A stretch of 61,543 nt of DNA, from NCBI GenBank assembly GCA_028290705.1, contig JAQGJH010000074.1:1-61543 (forward strand), given 5' to 3'. The position numbers and the translations under genes were made by a program. Below, in pieces: positions 53,909-61,543 of this stretch. Origin of the DNA: Hyphomicrobiales bacterium (GTDB taxonomy: Bacteria > Pseudomonadota > Alphaproteobacteria > Rhizobiales > Beijerinckiaceae). Positions within the stretch are counted from its first letter, which is position 1. Each line of letters starts with the position of its first letter. A model generated the notes under the pieces. That model ran no database searches. It was not told the DNA's origin and saw nothing but the letters and a program-made list of their open reading frames with translations.

Positions 53909-55177
53909 GTGCACACTTCGTGGCGTCGGGTGCGGGATAAATCTTCCAGAGGCTGGATCAGGGACGGGGACTTGCGGGTCATTTCTTCTTGTTTTTCGCG
54001 GCTTCCATTGGCCGGCGCAATGATTTGCGCCGTGGTCGCGACGACACTTGCCTGCGCGTCGGCCTTTGCCCAGACGCCCTTTCAGACGAGCGTGCAGAGC
54101 GCGATCCTGATCGATGCCGAGAGCCGCTCCGTGCTCTTCGAGAAAAACGCCGATCAACTGTCGTCGCCGGCGTCGCTCGCCAAGATCATGACCGCCGAAC
54201 TCGTCTTCAAGGCACTGAAGGAAGGGCGGCTCACTCTCGACAGCACGTTCACGGTTTCTGAAAATGCCTGGCGGCGCGGCGGCGCGCCTTCAGGCGGCTC
54301 CGCCATGTTTGCCGCGCTCAACAGCAACATCCGGGTGGAAGATCTCATTCGGGGGCTGATCATCCAGTCCGGCAACGACGCCGCGATCGTGCTCGCCGAA
54401 GGAATGGGCGGGACCGAGGAGGTTTTCGCCGGCTTGATGACGCGGCGGGCGCGTGAACTCGGCTTCGACAAGATGACGTTCAAGAATGCCTGGGGACGAT
54501 CCGATCCCGAGCAGAAGATGACCGTGCGCCAAATGGCGATGCTGTCCGAGCACATCATCCGCACCTATCCGGAGTACTACCATTATTTCGGTGAGAAAGA
54601 GTTCACCTGGAACAAGATACGGCAGGTCAACCGCAATCCGCTGCTGACGATGGACATCGGCGCCGACGGGTTGAAGACCGGCAACATCGATGACTCCGGT
54701 TACGCGCTCGCCGGGTCGGCGGTGGCTGACGGGCAGCGGTTGATCGTCGTCATCAATGGCGCAAAGACGGCGCGCGAACGAGCCGACGAGGCGCGTAAAC
54801 TGCTGACCTGGGGGCTGCGCACGTTTGAGCCGAAGGTCCTGTTCGAGAAGGGCGTGGAAATCGGCGCCGCGCAGGTTTATGGCGGCGCCAAATCGAGCGT
54901 GTCGCTGATCGCAGATCGCGAACTGAAGCTGCTCGTTCCGCGCGGCTCGAGCGAGCGGCTGACCGGACAAGTGGTCTACGAAGGTCCCATCAGGGCGCCG
55001 GTCGAGGATGGCGCCAAGGTCGGCAAATTGCGCGTCCTGCGTGGCAAGACGCTGGTGTTGGAAGCCGATCTCCGCGCCGGCGAAACGGTGCCGGAAGGAA
55101 CCCTTTCGCAGCGCGCGCTGGATGCCGGCTGGGAACTCGGCGTCGGATTGTTTCGCACCTACGTTCTGAAGAAGTGA
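53909..55177 (+). CDS. D-alanyl-D-alanine carboxypeptidase (DacA/PBP5-like)
   Basis: 422 residues from a GTG; a TTG at 53972 would give a shorter, more usual signal peptide, so the start is uncertain. The serine carboxypeptidase motifs are SLAK in SSPASLAKIMTA, SGN in QSGNDAA and KTG in GLKTGNID. A C-terminal PBP5-associated domain follows (about 300-400). It trims the terminal D-Ala from peptidoglycan stem peptides. Its TGA overlaps the tmk ATG by one base, making it the first gene of the tmk-holB-metG-tatD operon. Confidence 0.9.
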   Translation: MHTSWRRVRDKSSRGWIRDGDLRVISSCFSRLPLAGAMICAVVATTLACASAFAQTPFQTSVQSAILIDAESRSVLFEKNADQLSSPASLAKIMTAELVFKALKEGRLTLDSTFTVSENAWRRGGAPSGGSAMFAALNSNIRVEDLIRGLIIQSGNDAAIVLAEGMGGTEEVFAGLMTRRARELGFDKMTFKNAWGRSDPEQKMTVRQMAMLSEHIIRTYPEYYHYFGEKEFTWNKIRQVNRNPLLTMDIGADGLKTGNIDDSGYALAGSAVADGQRLIVVINGAKTARERADEARKLLTWGLRTFEPKVLFEKGVEIGAAQVYGGAKSSVSLIADRELKLLVPRGSSERLTGQVVYEGPIRAPVEDGAKVGKLRVLRGKTLVLEADLRAGETVPEGTLSQRALDAGWELGVGLFRTYVLKK

Positions 55178-55860
55178 TGCCGACTGAAGTCAAAGGCGGA
55201 GCCGGCCGCGGCGCCTTCATCACCTTCGAGGGTGGAGAGGGGGGCGGCAAGTCCACTCAGGTGCAGCGGCTCGTCGCGGCGCTGCGCGCGCGCGGCGTGG
55301 AGACGGTGGCGACCCGTGAGCCCGGCGGATCTCCCAATGCCGAGGCTCTGCGCGACGTTTTGCTGGCGGGTCTCGTGGCGCCTCTCGGGCCGGCTGCCGA
55401 AGCGCTGATCTTTTCTGCCGCCCGCATCGATCACATCGACAATCTGATCCGCCCGGCGCTGCAGCGCGGAGCCTTCGTGGTGTGCGACCGCTTTGCCGAC
55501 TCGACCCGCGCCTATCAGGGCGCGCTCGGAAAACTGTCGGAGACGTTCATCGACGGCCTCGAGAAAGTAACGATTGGCGACGTGCGTCCCGACTTGACCT
55601 TCGTGCTGGATCTTCCCGCTGAGGAAGGCATGGCCAGGGCCGGCGCGCGGCGCGGACGGGCCGCTGCCGACCGCTTCGAAGCGGAGGCCATCGAATTTCA
55701 CCGGGCCCTGCGCGACAGCTTTCGCGCCATCGCAGCGGCGCACCCCGAAAGATGCGTGCTCGTGGATGCGACGCAAGGCATCGATGAGGTCGCCGCCGAC
55801 ATCTGGGCCGCCGTGTGTCGCCGCTTCCCGGCCGTCGCTGTCGCGAGCCTGCCGACGTGA
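55177..55860 (+). CDS. tmk: Thymidylate kinase
   Basis: 227 residues from the ATG of the TGATG junction with the preceding gene. It phosphorylates dTMP to dTDP. The P-loop FEGGEGGGKSTQ, the VCDRFADSTRAYQG segment with the DR motif, and the arginine-rich LID segment ARRGRAAADRFE are typical. The gene ends overlapping holB by four bases. The order tmk-holB-metG-tatD is conserved in alphaproteobacteria. Confidence 0.96.
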   Translation: MPTEVKGGAGRGAFITFEGGEGGGKSTQVQRLVAALRARGVETVATREPGGSPNAEALRDVLLAGLVAPLGPAAEALIFSAARIDHIDNLIRPALQRGAFVVCDRFADSTRAYQGALGKLSETFIDGLEKVTIGDVRPDLTFVLDLPAEEGMARAGARRGRAAADRFEAEAIEFHRALRDSFRAIAAAHPERCVLVDATQGIDEVAADIWAAVCRRFPAVAVASLPT

Positions 55861-56939
55861 AAGCTCCGCGCGAGATCGAGTTTCCGCCGGAAAGCGATCG
55901 CTTTCTCGACGCCCCGCATCCCCGAAATACCGAGGCGCTGTTCGGCCATGCCGCCGCCGAGAAAACTCTGCTGAAGGCCTACCGCTCGAACCGTTTGCCG
56001 CATGCCTGGATCATCGGCGGCATGGAGGGCATCGGCAAGGCGACGCTGGCCTGGCGCTTCGCGCGCTTCGTGCTGGCGCACCCCGACCCGACGTCCGAGT
56101 CCGTCAGCCGGGCCGTCGACCTCTCGGTGCCGGCTACCCATCCCGTTTCCAGGCGGATTGCCGCTCTATCGCATGGCGATGTGCTGGTCTCCCGCCGCGA
56201 ATGGGACACGAAGGCGAAGAAGCACTTCACGCAAATTCGCGCCGAGGAGGCGCGTCGCATCGTCGATCTGTTCCGGAAATCGGCCGCGGAAGGCGGGTGG
56301 CGCGTCGTCATCCTGGACTCGGTCGATGATCTGAACCGCCAGAGCGCCAACGCGCTCCTGAAAATGATCGAGGAGCCGCCGTCGAAGTCGCTGTTTCTGC
56401 TGGTGTCGCACAGGCCGGCCCACATCCTTCCCACCATCCGGTCCCGCTCGCGCATGCTGCACCTGTCGCCCCTGCAGCCCGGCGACATCCTGCAGGCCAT
56501 GCGAAAGGCGGGTCCGCCCTGGGCCAATGCCTCGCAGGACGATCTCGTGGCCGCAGCCGAGCGGGGGCAGGGCTCCGTCAGGTCCGCCATGCGGCTGCTC
56601 GACGGAAAAGGGCTGGTGCTGGCGCGGCGGCTCGAGGGCTTGCTGGACCGGCTCCCGGATGTCGATCTGGCGGGTGTCCACGACCTGGCCGACACGTTGA
56701 CGGGCAGGGACGCGACGGACGATTTCGAGACGGTGCTGTCGACCGTTTTCGGATGGATCGACGCGCAGGTCCGGGCCCAGGGGCAGGGGGGAGCCGCCCG
56801 CCTTGCGCGCTTCGCCGAGGTATGGGAGAAGATTGCCGCGTCCGCACGCGAAACCGAGGCGTTCAACCTCGACAGACGACCGCTCATCCTGTCGATCTTC
56901 GCCGATCTCGCCGCAGCCGCTCGCGCCGCTCGTTCGTGA
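55857..56939 (+). CDS. holB: DNA polymerase III delta-prime subunit
   Basis: 360 residues from a GTG that overlaps the tmk stop (GTGA). The AAA+ fold has the P-loop-like [15 protein letters not shown] and the sensor region [18 protein letters not shown], which is the delta-prime signature (EEPPxxxxF). It is part of the clamp loader that places the sliding clamp on DNA. The initial residues ([14 protein letters not shown]) are family-typical for Rhizobiales. Followed by metG after 41 bases. Confidence 0.94.
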   Translation: MKAPREIEFPPESDRFLDAPHPRNTEALFGHAAAEKTLLKAYRSNRLPHAWIIGGMEGIGKATLAWRFARFVLAHPDPTSESVSRAVDLSVPATHPVSRRIAALSHGDVLVSRREWDTKAKKHFTQIRAEEARRIVDLFRKSAAEGGWRVVILDSVDDLNRQSANALLKMIEEPPSKSLFLLVSHRPAHILPTIRSRSRMLHLSPLQPGDILQAMRKAGPPWANASQDDLVAAAERGQGSVRSAMRLLDGKGLVLARRLEGLLDRLPDVDLAGVHDLADTLTGRDATDDFETVLSTVFGWIDAQVRAQGQGGAARLARFAEVWEKIAASARETEAFNLDRRPLILSIFADLAAAARAARS

Positions 56940-56980
56940 CGGCGGACCATATCCGAACCGGACTTCCGACAGGGACTTTC

Positions 56981-58534
56981 ATGGCGGCGCGCCAGACCTT
57001 CTACATCACGACCGCGATCCCTTATGCCAATGGCGCACCTCATATCGGTCACGCCTACGAGCGCATCGCCACCGACGCCATTGCGCGGTTTCACCGGCTC
57101 GACGGACGCGAAGTCCTGTTCGTCACAGGCATGGACGAGCATGGCCTGAAGATGCAGCAGACGGCTCAGCGTGAGGGGCTGACCCCGCAGGTTCTGGCCG
57201 ACCGGACCGCGGCACAGTTCGAGGCGATGGGCGAAAAACTCGACGCCCGCGCCGACGACATCGTGCGCACGACGCAGGACCGACACAAGCAGGCGAGCCA
57301 GGCGATCTGGGAGCGCATGCAAGCGCGCGGCGACATTTACCTGTCCAAATACTCGGGCTGGTACTCGGTGCGCGATGAAGCATACTACGACGCGGACGAA
57401 TTGACCGAGTGCGACGGACAGCGTTTCGCCCCGACGGGAACGCCCGTCGAATGGGTCGAGGAAGAGAGTTACTTCTTCAAGCTCTCGGCCTATGCCGAAA
57501 AGCTTCTCGCCCATTACGAAGCCAATCCGGATTTCGTCACGCCTGAAAAATACCGCAACGAGATCGTGGCCTTCGTGAAGCGGGGCCTCAACGACCTTTC
57601 GATCAGCCGCACGACCTTCGACTGGGGCGTCCCCGTGCCCGGGGACCCGCGCCACGTCATGTATGTCTGGGTCGATGCGCTGACCAACTACATCACCGGC
57701 GCGGGCTTTCCCGACGAAACGGCGGAGCGCTGGAAGTTCTGGCCGGCGAATGCGCATGTGATCGGCAAGGACATCACGCGCTTTCACGCAGTCTTCTGGC
57801 CGGCCTTCCTGATGTCGGCGGGCGTCGCGCTGCCGCGCCAGATCGTCGTGCACGGATTTCTGTTCAACCGCGGCGAGAAAATGTCGAAGTCGGTCGGCAA
57901 CGTCATCGATCCGTTCACGCTTGCCGATCACTACGGCGTGGACCAGTTGCGCTACTTTTTCCTGCGCGAAGTGCCGTTCGGCCAGGATGGAAACTACTCG
58001 CATGAGGCCATCGTCAACCGCATCAACGCGGAACTGGCGAACGACCTCGGCAATCTCGCGCAGCGTTCGCTGTCGATGGTCGCGAAGAACTGCGAAGGCC
58101 GCACACCGGCCTGCGCGGAAATGACAGACGACGATCGCAAGATGCTCGATGAGGCTTATGCGCTGGTCGATGCTGCGCGCACCGAAATGGAGAGCTTCGC
58201 CCTGCACAACGTGCTGGCCGCGACCTCGGCGACCGTCTCGCAACTCAATCGGTACTTCGCCTCGCAGGAGCCATGGCGCCTCACCAAGACCGATCCCGCG
58301 CGCCGCGACACGGTGCTCTACGTCACCATGGAGGCGCTTCGCAACGTCGCCATCGTGCTGCAGCCGTTCATCCCGGCGGCCGCAGCCAAATTGCTGAATT
58401 TGCTGGCCGTGCCGCCGGACGCGCGTGATTTCCAGGCCTGCGGCGACGCTGGCAGGCTCGTGTCGGGCGCCGCATTGCCTGCACCCGCGCCAGTCTTTCC
58501 GCGCTACGTCGAACCCGAGGCGAGCGCGACCTGA
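56981..58534 (+). CDS. metG: Methionyl-tRNA synthetase
   Basis: 517 residues from the ATG giving [14 protein letters not shown]. Class I synthetase motifs are present: HIGH ([14 protein letters not shown], about residue 22) and KMSKS ([10 protein letters not shown], about residue 302). The four-cysteine zinc insertion of the E. coli type is absent, so it belongs to the shorter group without a C-terminal tRNA-binding domain. It charges tRNA-Met. The stop overlaps the tatD ATG by one base. Confidence 0.97.
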   Translation: MAARQTFYITTAIPYANGAPHIGHAYERIATDAIARFHRLDGREVLFVTGMDEHGLKMQQTAQREGLTPQVLADRTAAQFEAMGEKLDARADDIVRTTQDRHKQASQAIWERMQARGDIYLSKYSGWYSVRDEAYYDADELTECDGQRFAPTGTPVEWVEEESYFFKLSAYAEKLLAHYEANPDFVTPEKYRNEIVAFVKRGLNDLSISRTTFDWGVPVPGDPRHVMYVWVDALTNYITGAGFPDETAERWKFWPANAHVIGKDITRFHAVFWPAFLMSAGVALPRQIVVHGFLFNRGEKMSKSVGNVIDPFTLADHYGVDQLRYFFLREVPFGQDGNYSHEAIVNRINAELANDLGNLAQRSLSMVAKNCEGRTPACAEMTDDDRKMLDEAYALVDAARTEMESFALHNVLAATSATVSQLNRYFASQEPWRLTKTDPARRDTVLYVTMEALRNVAIVLQPFIPAAAAKLLNLLAVPPDARDFQACGDAGRLVSGAALPAPAPVFPRYVEPEASAT

Positions 58535-59331
58535 TGCTGATCGACAGTCACTGCCATCTGGATTTTCCCGATTTTGCTGCGGAGCGCGACGACATCGTGG
58601 CGCGCGCGAAGGCCGCGGGCGTCGGACGTCTGATCACCATCTCGACGCATGTCGCGCGGTTCGACACTTACCGGCAGATTGCCGAATCTTACGACAACGT
58701 CTGGTTCACGGTAGGCACGCACCCGCACCAGGCGCATGACGAGCCGGATGTGACGGCGGACCGTCTGGTCGAGCTTGCACGACATCCGCGCTGCATCGGC
58801 ATCGGTGAGGCTGGCCTCGACTACCATTATGATCGCAGTCCGCGCGACGTGGCAGCGCGCGTGTTCCGCACGCACATCGCGGCCGCTCGCGAAACCGGCC
58901 TTCCGCTCGTCATTCATGCACGTGACGCCGACGACGATGTTGCCGCCATCCTGCGCGATGAAATGGGGAAGGGGGCTTTCAAAGCCCTGCTGCATTGCTT
59001 CACCGCCTCCCGCATGCTGGCCGAAACGGGTCTCGAACTCGGCCTCTACGTGTCGTTCTCCGGTGTCGTGACGTTCAAGAACTCCGAGGAACTGCGCGCC
59101 ATCGCGCGCGACGTGCCTCTGGACCGACTTCTGGTCGAGACGGACGCGCCGTTCCTCGCGCCGATGCCGTACCGGGGCAAGCGGAACGAACCGGCCTATG
59201 TGGCGTCGACCGCGGCCGTCCTGGCGGACGTCAAGGGCGTGAGCGCCGACGAACTCGCGCACCGTACGACAGCCAACGTTCTTCGGCTCTTCTCGAAAAT
59301 GCCGCCTCTCGCGAGCACTGGGCCGGCATGA
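58534..59331 (+). CDS. tatD: TatD family hydrolase (DNase)
   Basis: 265 residues. Metal-binding and catalytic motifs are all present: IDSHCHLDF, EAGLDYHYD, LVIHARDADD, LLHCFTAS and VETDAPFLAP. TatD enzymes are metal-dependent 3'-5' exonucleases in DNA repair or apoptosis-like DNA decay. The gene is coupled to metG (one-base overlap) and to the phosphodiesterase gene (four-base overlap). Confidence 0.94.
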   Translation: MLIDSHCHLDFPDFAAERDDIVARAKAAGVGRLITISTHVARFDTYRQIAESYDNVWFTVGTHPHQAHDEPDVTADRLVELARHPRCIGIGEAGLDYHYDRSPRDVAARVFRTHIAAARETGLPLVIHARDADDDVAAILRDEMGKGAFKALLHCFTASRMLAETGLELGLYVSFSGVVTFKNSEELRAIARDVPLDRLLVETDAPFLAPMPYRGKRNEPAYVASTAAVLADVKGVSADELAHRTTANVLRLFSKMPPLASTGPA

Positions 59332-60122
59332 GTTTCGCCATCACCATCCTGGGCTGCGGGTCCTCGGGCGGCGTCCCGCGTGTAGGTGGCGATTGGGGCT
59401 CATGCGATCCGGCGGACCCGAAAAACCGCCGGCGGCGGTGCTCCATCCTGGTGGAGCGCAAGGACGGCGAGGCGCGCACGGTGGCGCTTGTCGACACGGG
59501 TCCGGATCTGCGTGAGCAATTGCTCGCCGCCAGCGTCCGGCGGCTCGACGGCATCCTGATGACCCATGCGCATGCCGACCATACGCATGGCATCGATGAC
59601 GTGCGTCCCCTGGTCATCGGCATGCGCCGCCGCATCGACATCTACATGGACGTCGCGACGTCGCTCGATATGCGCGCCAAGTTTTCCTATGTCTTTGAAA
59701 CGCCGCCCGGAAGCCTGTATCCGCCGCTGCTCGACGAGCGTCGTCTCGCTCCTGGCCAGACCTTCAGCATAGCGGGGCCGGGCGGAGCCATCGAGGGCGT
59801 GCCGTTCCGGCTGGCGCACGGCGAGATTGACGCCCTGGGGTTCCGTTTCGGAAACGTCGCCTACACGCCGGATCTGAACGCCGTGCCGGAGGGAAGCCGG
59901 GACTATTTGAGGGGCCTTGACGTCTGGATCATCGACGCGCTGCGCTACACCCGCCATCCGAGCCATCTGTCGCTGCCCGAAAGCCTCGACCTGATCCGCC
60001 AGTTTCAGCCCCGCCGGGCGATCCTGACGAATTTGCACACGGATCTGGACTTCGAAAGATTGCGCGCGGAATTGCCGGCCTCCGTCGAACCCGCTTACGA
60101 CGGCATGTGCATCGAATTTTAG
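59328..60122 (+). CDS. MBL-fold phosphodiesterase (PhnP-like)
   Basis: 264 residues from an ATG overlapping the tatD stop (ATGA). The metallo-beta-lactamase signature THAHADHTHGIDD (about residue 80) and the later ligands in PFRLAHGEIDALGFRFG and the final H-x-D (TNLHTDLDF) resemble PhnP and phosphoribosyl-1,2-cyclic phosphodiesterases. The N-terminal GCGSSGGVPRVGGDWGSCDP is typical of this subgroup. The position after tatD is conserved in alphaproteobacteria; the physiological substrate is not known. Confidence 0.9.
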   Translation: MSFAITILGCGSSGGVPRVGGDWGSCDPADPKNRRRRCSILVERKDGEARTVALVDTGPDLREQLLAASVRRLDGILMTHAHADHTHGIDDVRPLVIGMRRRIDIYMDVATSLDMRAKFSYVFETPPGSLYPPLLDERRLAPGQTFSIAGPGGAIEGVPFRLAHGEIDALGFRFGNVAYTPDLNAVPEGSRDYLRGLDVWIIDALRYTRHPSHLSLPESLDLIRQFQPRRAILTNLHTDLDFERLRAELPASVEPAYDGMCIEF

Positions 60123-60204
60123 CCGCTGTGTCGAACCTTGAAATAGCGCGGGAATTCAGTCGCGGTTGCAGCCCGGATCAGCTATGATCGCCGGGTATCA
60201 CAGA

Positions 60205-60230
60205 AGGAGCCCGTAAAAAGGGCGTCGCCC
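60205..60230 (+). promoter_or_regulatory. Leader with competing short hairpins before the CNNM gene
   Basis: AGGAG (60205) merges into GCCC (60209-60212), which can pair with GGGC (60220-60223); that same GGGC can pair instead with GCCC (60227-60230), six bases before the TTG start. The two four-base stems exclude one another. Confidence 0.3.
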
Positions 60231-60235
60231 ACCCC

Positions 60236-61531
60236 TTGTTCGAATTGATCGTTGCTGCGCTTCTCATAGCGTTGAATGGTGTCTTCGCCCTTTCCGAACT
60301 CGCCCTCGTTTCCTCCCGCGCCGCACGACTGAAGTCGCTCGCCGAAGCTGGCCGCCGCGGGGCCAAGAGCGCCATGAGGCTCTCGGAAGATCCCGGCAAA
60401 TTCCTCTCGACCGTCCAGATCGGCATCACGCTGATCGGCATCGTGGCGGGCGCCTTCTCGGGCGCGGCATTGGGCGCCAACCTCTCCGGAATCCTGCTCG
60501 AAAGCGGCTTGCGCGAAGGCCTTGCCGAACCGATCGGCTATTCGATCGTCATTGGCACGATCACCTATCTCTCGGTCGTGATCGGCGAACTGGTTCCCAA
60601 GCAACTGGCGCTACGTCACCCGGAGGGCATTGCCTGTGCGGTCGCTCCCGCCATGTTGCTGCTGTCCAAGGTCGGCGCGCCCGTCGTTTGGCTGCTGGAT
60701 GCCTCGACCCGGTTGATCTTCCGCCTGATGGGGCTCGATGCACCCGCCCCCAGCGCCGTGACCGAAGAAGAAATCAAGAACATGGTCGAAGAGGCCACCA
60801 GCGCGGGGATCATCGAGATCGACGAACGGCGGATGATTTCCGGCGTCCTCCGGCTCGGCGACCGGGCCGTCCGGGCGATCATGACGCCACGCACCGACGT
60901 CGACTGGATCGACCTCGCGGACGAGCCGGAGGCCATCCTCGCCAGGCTCACCGCCACCACCCATTCCCGGCTCCCGGTCGGCGAAGGCACGCCGGACAAC
61001 ATCATCGGGATCATCCAGCTGCGTGAGTTGCTGCCCGTCTACATCAGGGGCGACAGCGTCGACCTGCGCAGTTTCATCCGCGAAGCGCCTGTTCTGCCGG
61101 ATCGGATCGACGCGCTCGAGGCGCTGAATGCGCTCCGCGAGTCCGCGGTGCCGATCGCGCTCATCCATGACGAATACGGTCATTTCGAGGGTCTGGTCAC
61201 GCCTGCGGACATTCTCGACGCCATCGCGGGCGCGTTCAAATCCGACGAGAGCACGGCCGACCCGGAAGCGGTCGAGCGCGACGATGGAAGCTGGCTGCTG
61301 GCCGGCTGGATGCCCGTGGACGAAATGTCCGATCAGCTCGGCATCAACCTGCCGCGCACCCGGGCCTACGAAACCGTGGCGGGCCTCGTCATCGACAAGC
61401 TGCATCACCTGCCGTCCACCGGCGAATATATCGACACGCTGGGCTGGCGCTTCGAAGTCGTGGATCTGGACGGTCGCCGCATCGACAAGGTGCTGGCGCG
61501 CAAGCTCGAAGACACGGAGATGGATGGCTGA
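60236..61531 (+). CDS. CNNM/CorC-HlyC family transporter
   Basis: 431 residues from a TTG start, reading L-F-E-L-I-V; in-frame stop codons upstream rule out an earlier start except downstream TTG at 60245. The DUF21/CNNM membrane domain (about 1-190) includes ALSELALVSSRAARLKSLAE and TVQIGITLIGIVAGAFSGA. A CBS pair follows (about 210-325, with VRAIMTPRTDVDWID) and a CorC/HlyC C-terminal domain (about 345-425). These proteins export or handle Mg2+ or related divalent metals. The gene is separate from the phosphodiesterase operon by a 113-base gap. Confidence 0.9.
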   Translation: MFELIVAALLIALNGVFALSELALVSSRAARLKSLAEAGRRGAKSAMRLSEDPGKFLSTVQIGITLIGIVAGAFSGAALGANLSGILLESGLREGLAEPIGYSIVIGTITYLSVVIGELVPKQLALRHPEGIACAVAPAMLLLSKVGAPVVWLLDASTRLIFRLMGLDAPAPSAVTEEEIKNMVEEATSAGIIEIDERRMISGVLRLGDRAVRAIMTPRTDVDWIDLADEPEAILARLTATTHSRLPVGEGTPDNIIGIIQLRELLPVYIRGDSVDLRSFIREAPVLPDRIDALEALNALRESAVPIALIHDEYGHFEGLVTPADILDAIAGAFKSDESTADPEAVERDDGSWLLAGWMPVDEMSDQLGINLPRTRAYETVAGLVIDKLHHLPSTGEYIDTLGWRFEVVDLDGRRIDKVLARKLEDTEMDG

Positions 61532-61543
61532 GGGCAGGGGGCG

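Noticed and set aside
55979-58243. Open frame of about 750 codons on the minus strand
   Set aside because: Antisense to holB and metG; Arg/Ala/Ser-rich translation with no recognisable domain.

Overview
The window is high-GC DNA from an alphaproteobacterium, most likely a member of the Hyphomicrobiales (Rhizobiales). The evidence is the core gene neighbourhood (lexA, moeA, moaC, trpC, trpD, trpG, trpE, ppiD, then tpiA, secG, pyrG), typical alphaproteobacterial small families (BA14K, DUF1236, DUF6894, DUF5681), a BigR-type persulfide operon and an EcfG-like promoter. I cannot name a genus from the sequence alone.

Layout. 1-1.3 kb: the 3' end of lexA and a DUF5681 gene that looks inserted beside moeA. 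1.4-9.1 kb: a leftward run ppiD-trpE-trpG-trpD-trpC-moaC-moeA, mostly overlapping or closely spaced, joining tryptophan synthesis to molybdenum cofactor synthesis. 9.3-13.6 kb: rightward tpiA, secG, pyrG and an MFS transporter. 13.6-17.5 kb: an orphan TctC binding protein, then a persulfide/sulfide detoxification locus (bigR, rhodanese, TauE exporter, and a divergent ETHE1-like dioxygenase around a shared operator). 17.5-33.4 kb: a mixed accessory stretch with a BA14K protein, a lone Flp pilin, an OafA-like acyltransferase, an unknown membrane protein coupled to a periplasmic ClpP-like protein, a UvrD-type helicase, an Asp-box protein coupled to a MoaD-like protein, a class C beta-lactamase, an amidohydrolase and a haem-containing propeller protein.

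33.6-51.7 kb is a stress and metal region: manganese catalase, small stress-type proteins, a MerR regulator with a zinc/cadmium/lead-type P-ATPase and a textbook MerR promoter, a sulfite-oxidase-like enzyme, MgtC, an amphi-Trp protein, and an HME-RND efflux cassette. The cassette lacks an outer-membrane channel, has a frameshifted adaptor gene, and is preceded by a perfect ArsR/SmtB-type palindrome although no such regulator lies beside it. Related copies of a small recombinase-like gene (one intact, one a remnant) flank the cassette, and a tRNA-Ser gene lies at the right edge of the region, so part of it may have been acquired. 52-61.5 kb returns to conserved chromosome: RlpA lipoprotein, D,D-carboxypeptidase, tmk-holB-metG-tatD and a PhnP-like phosphodiesterase as one tightly packed operon, then a CNNM/CorC transporter. 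Several small genes (18750-18914, 33671-33838, 40888-41061, 43230-43409, 50597-50791) were read directly from the sequence.
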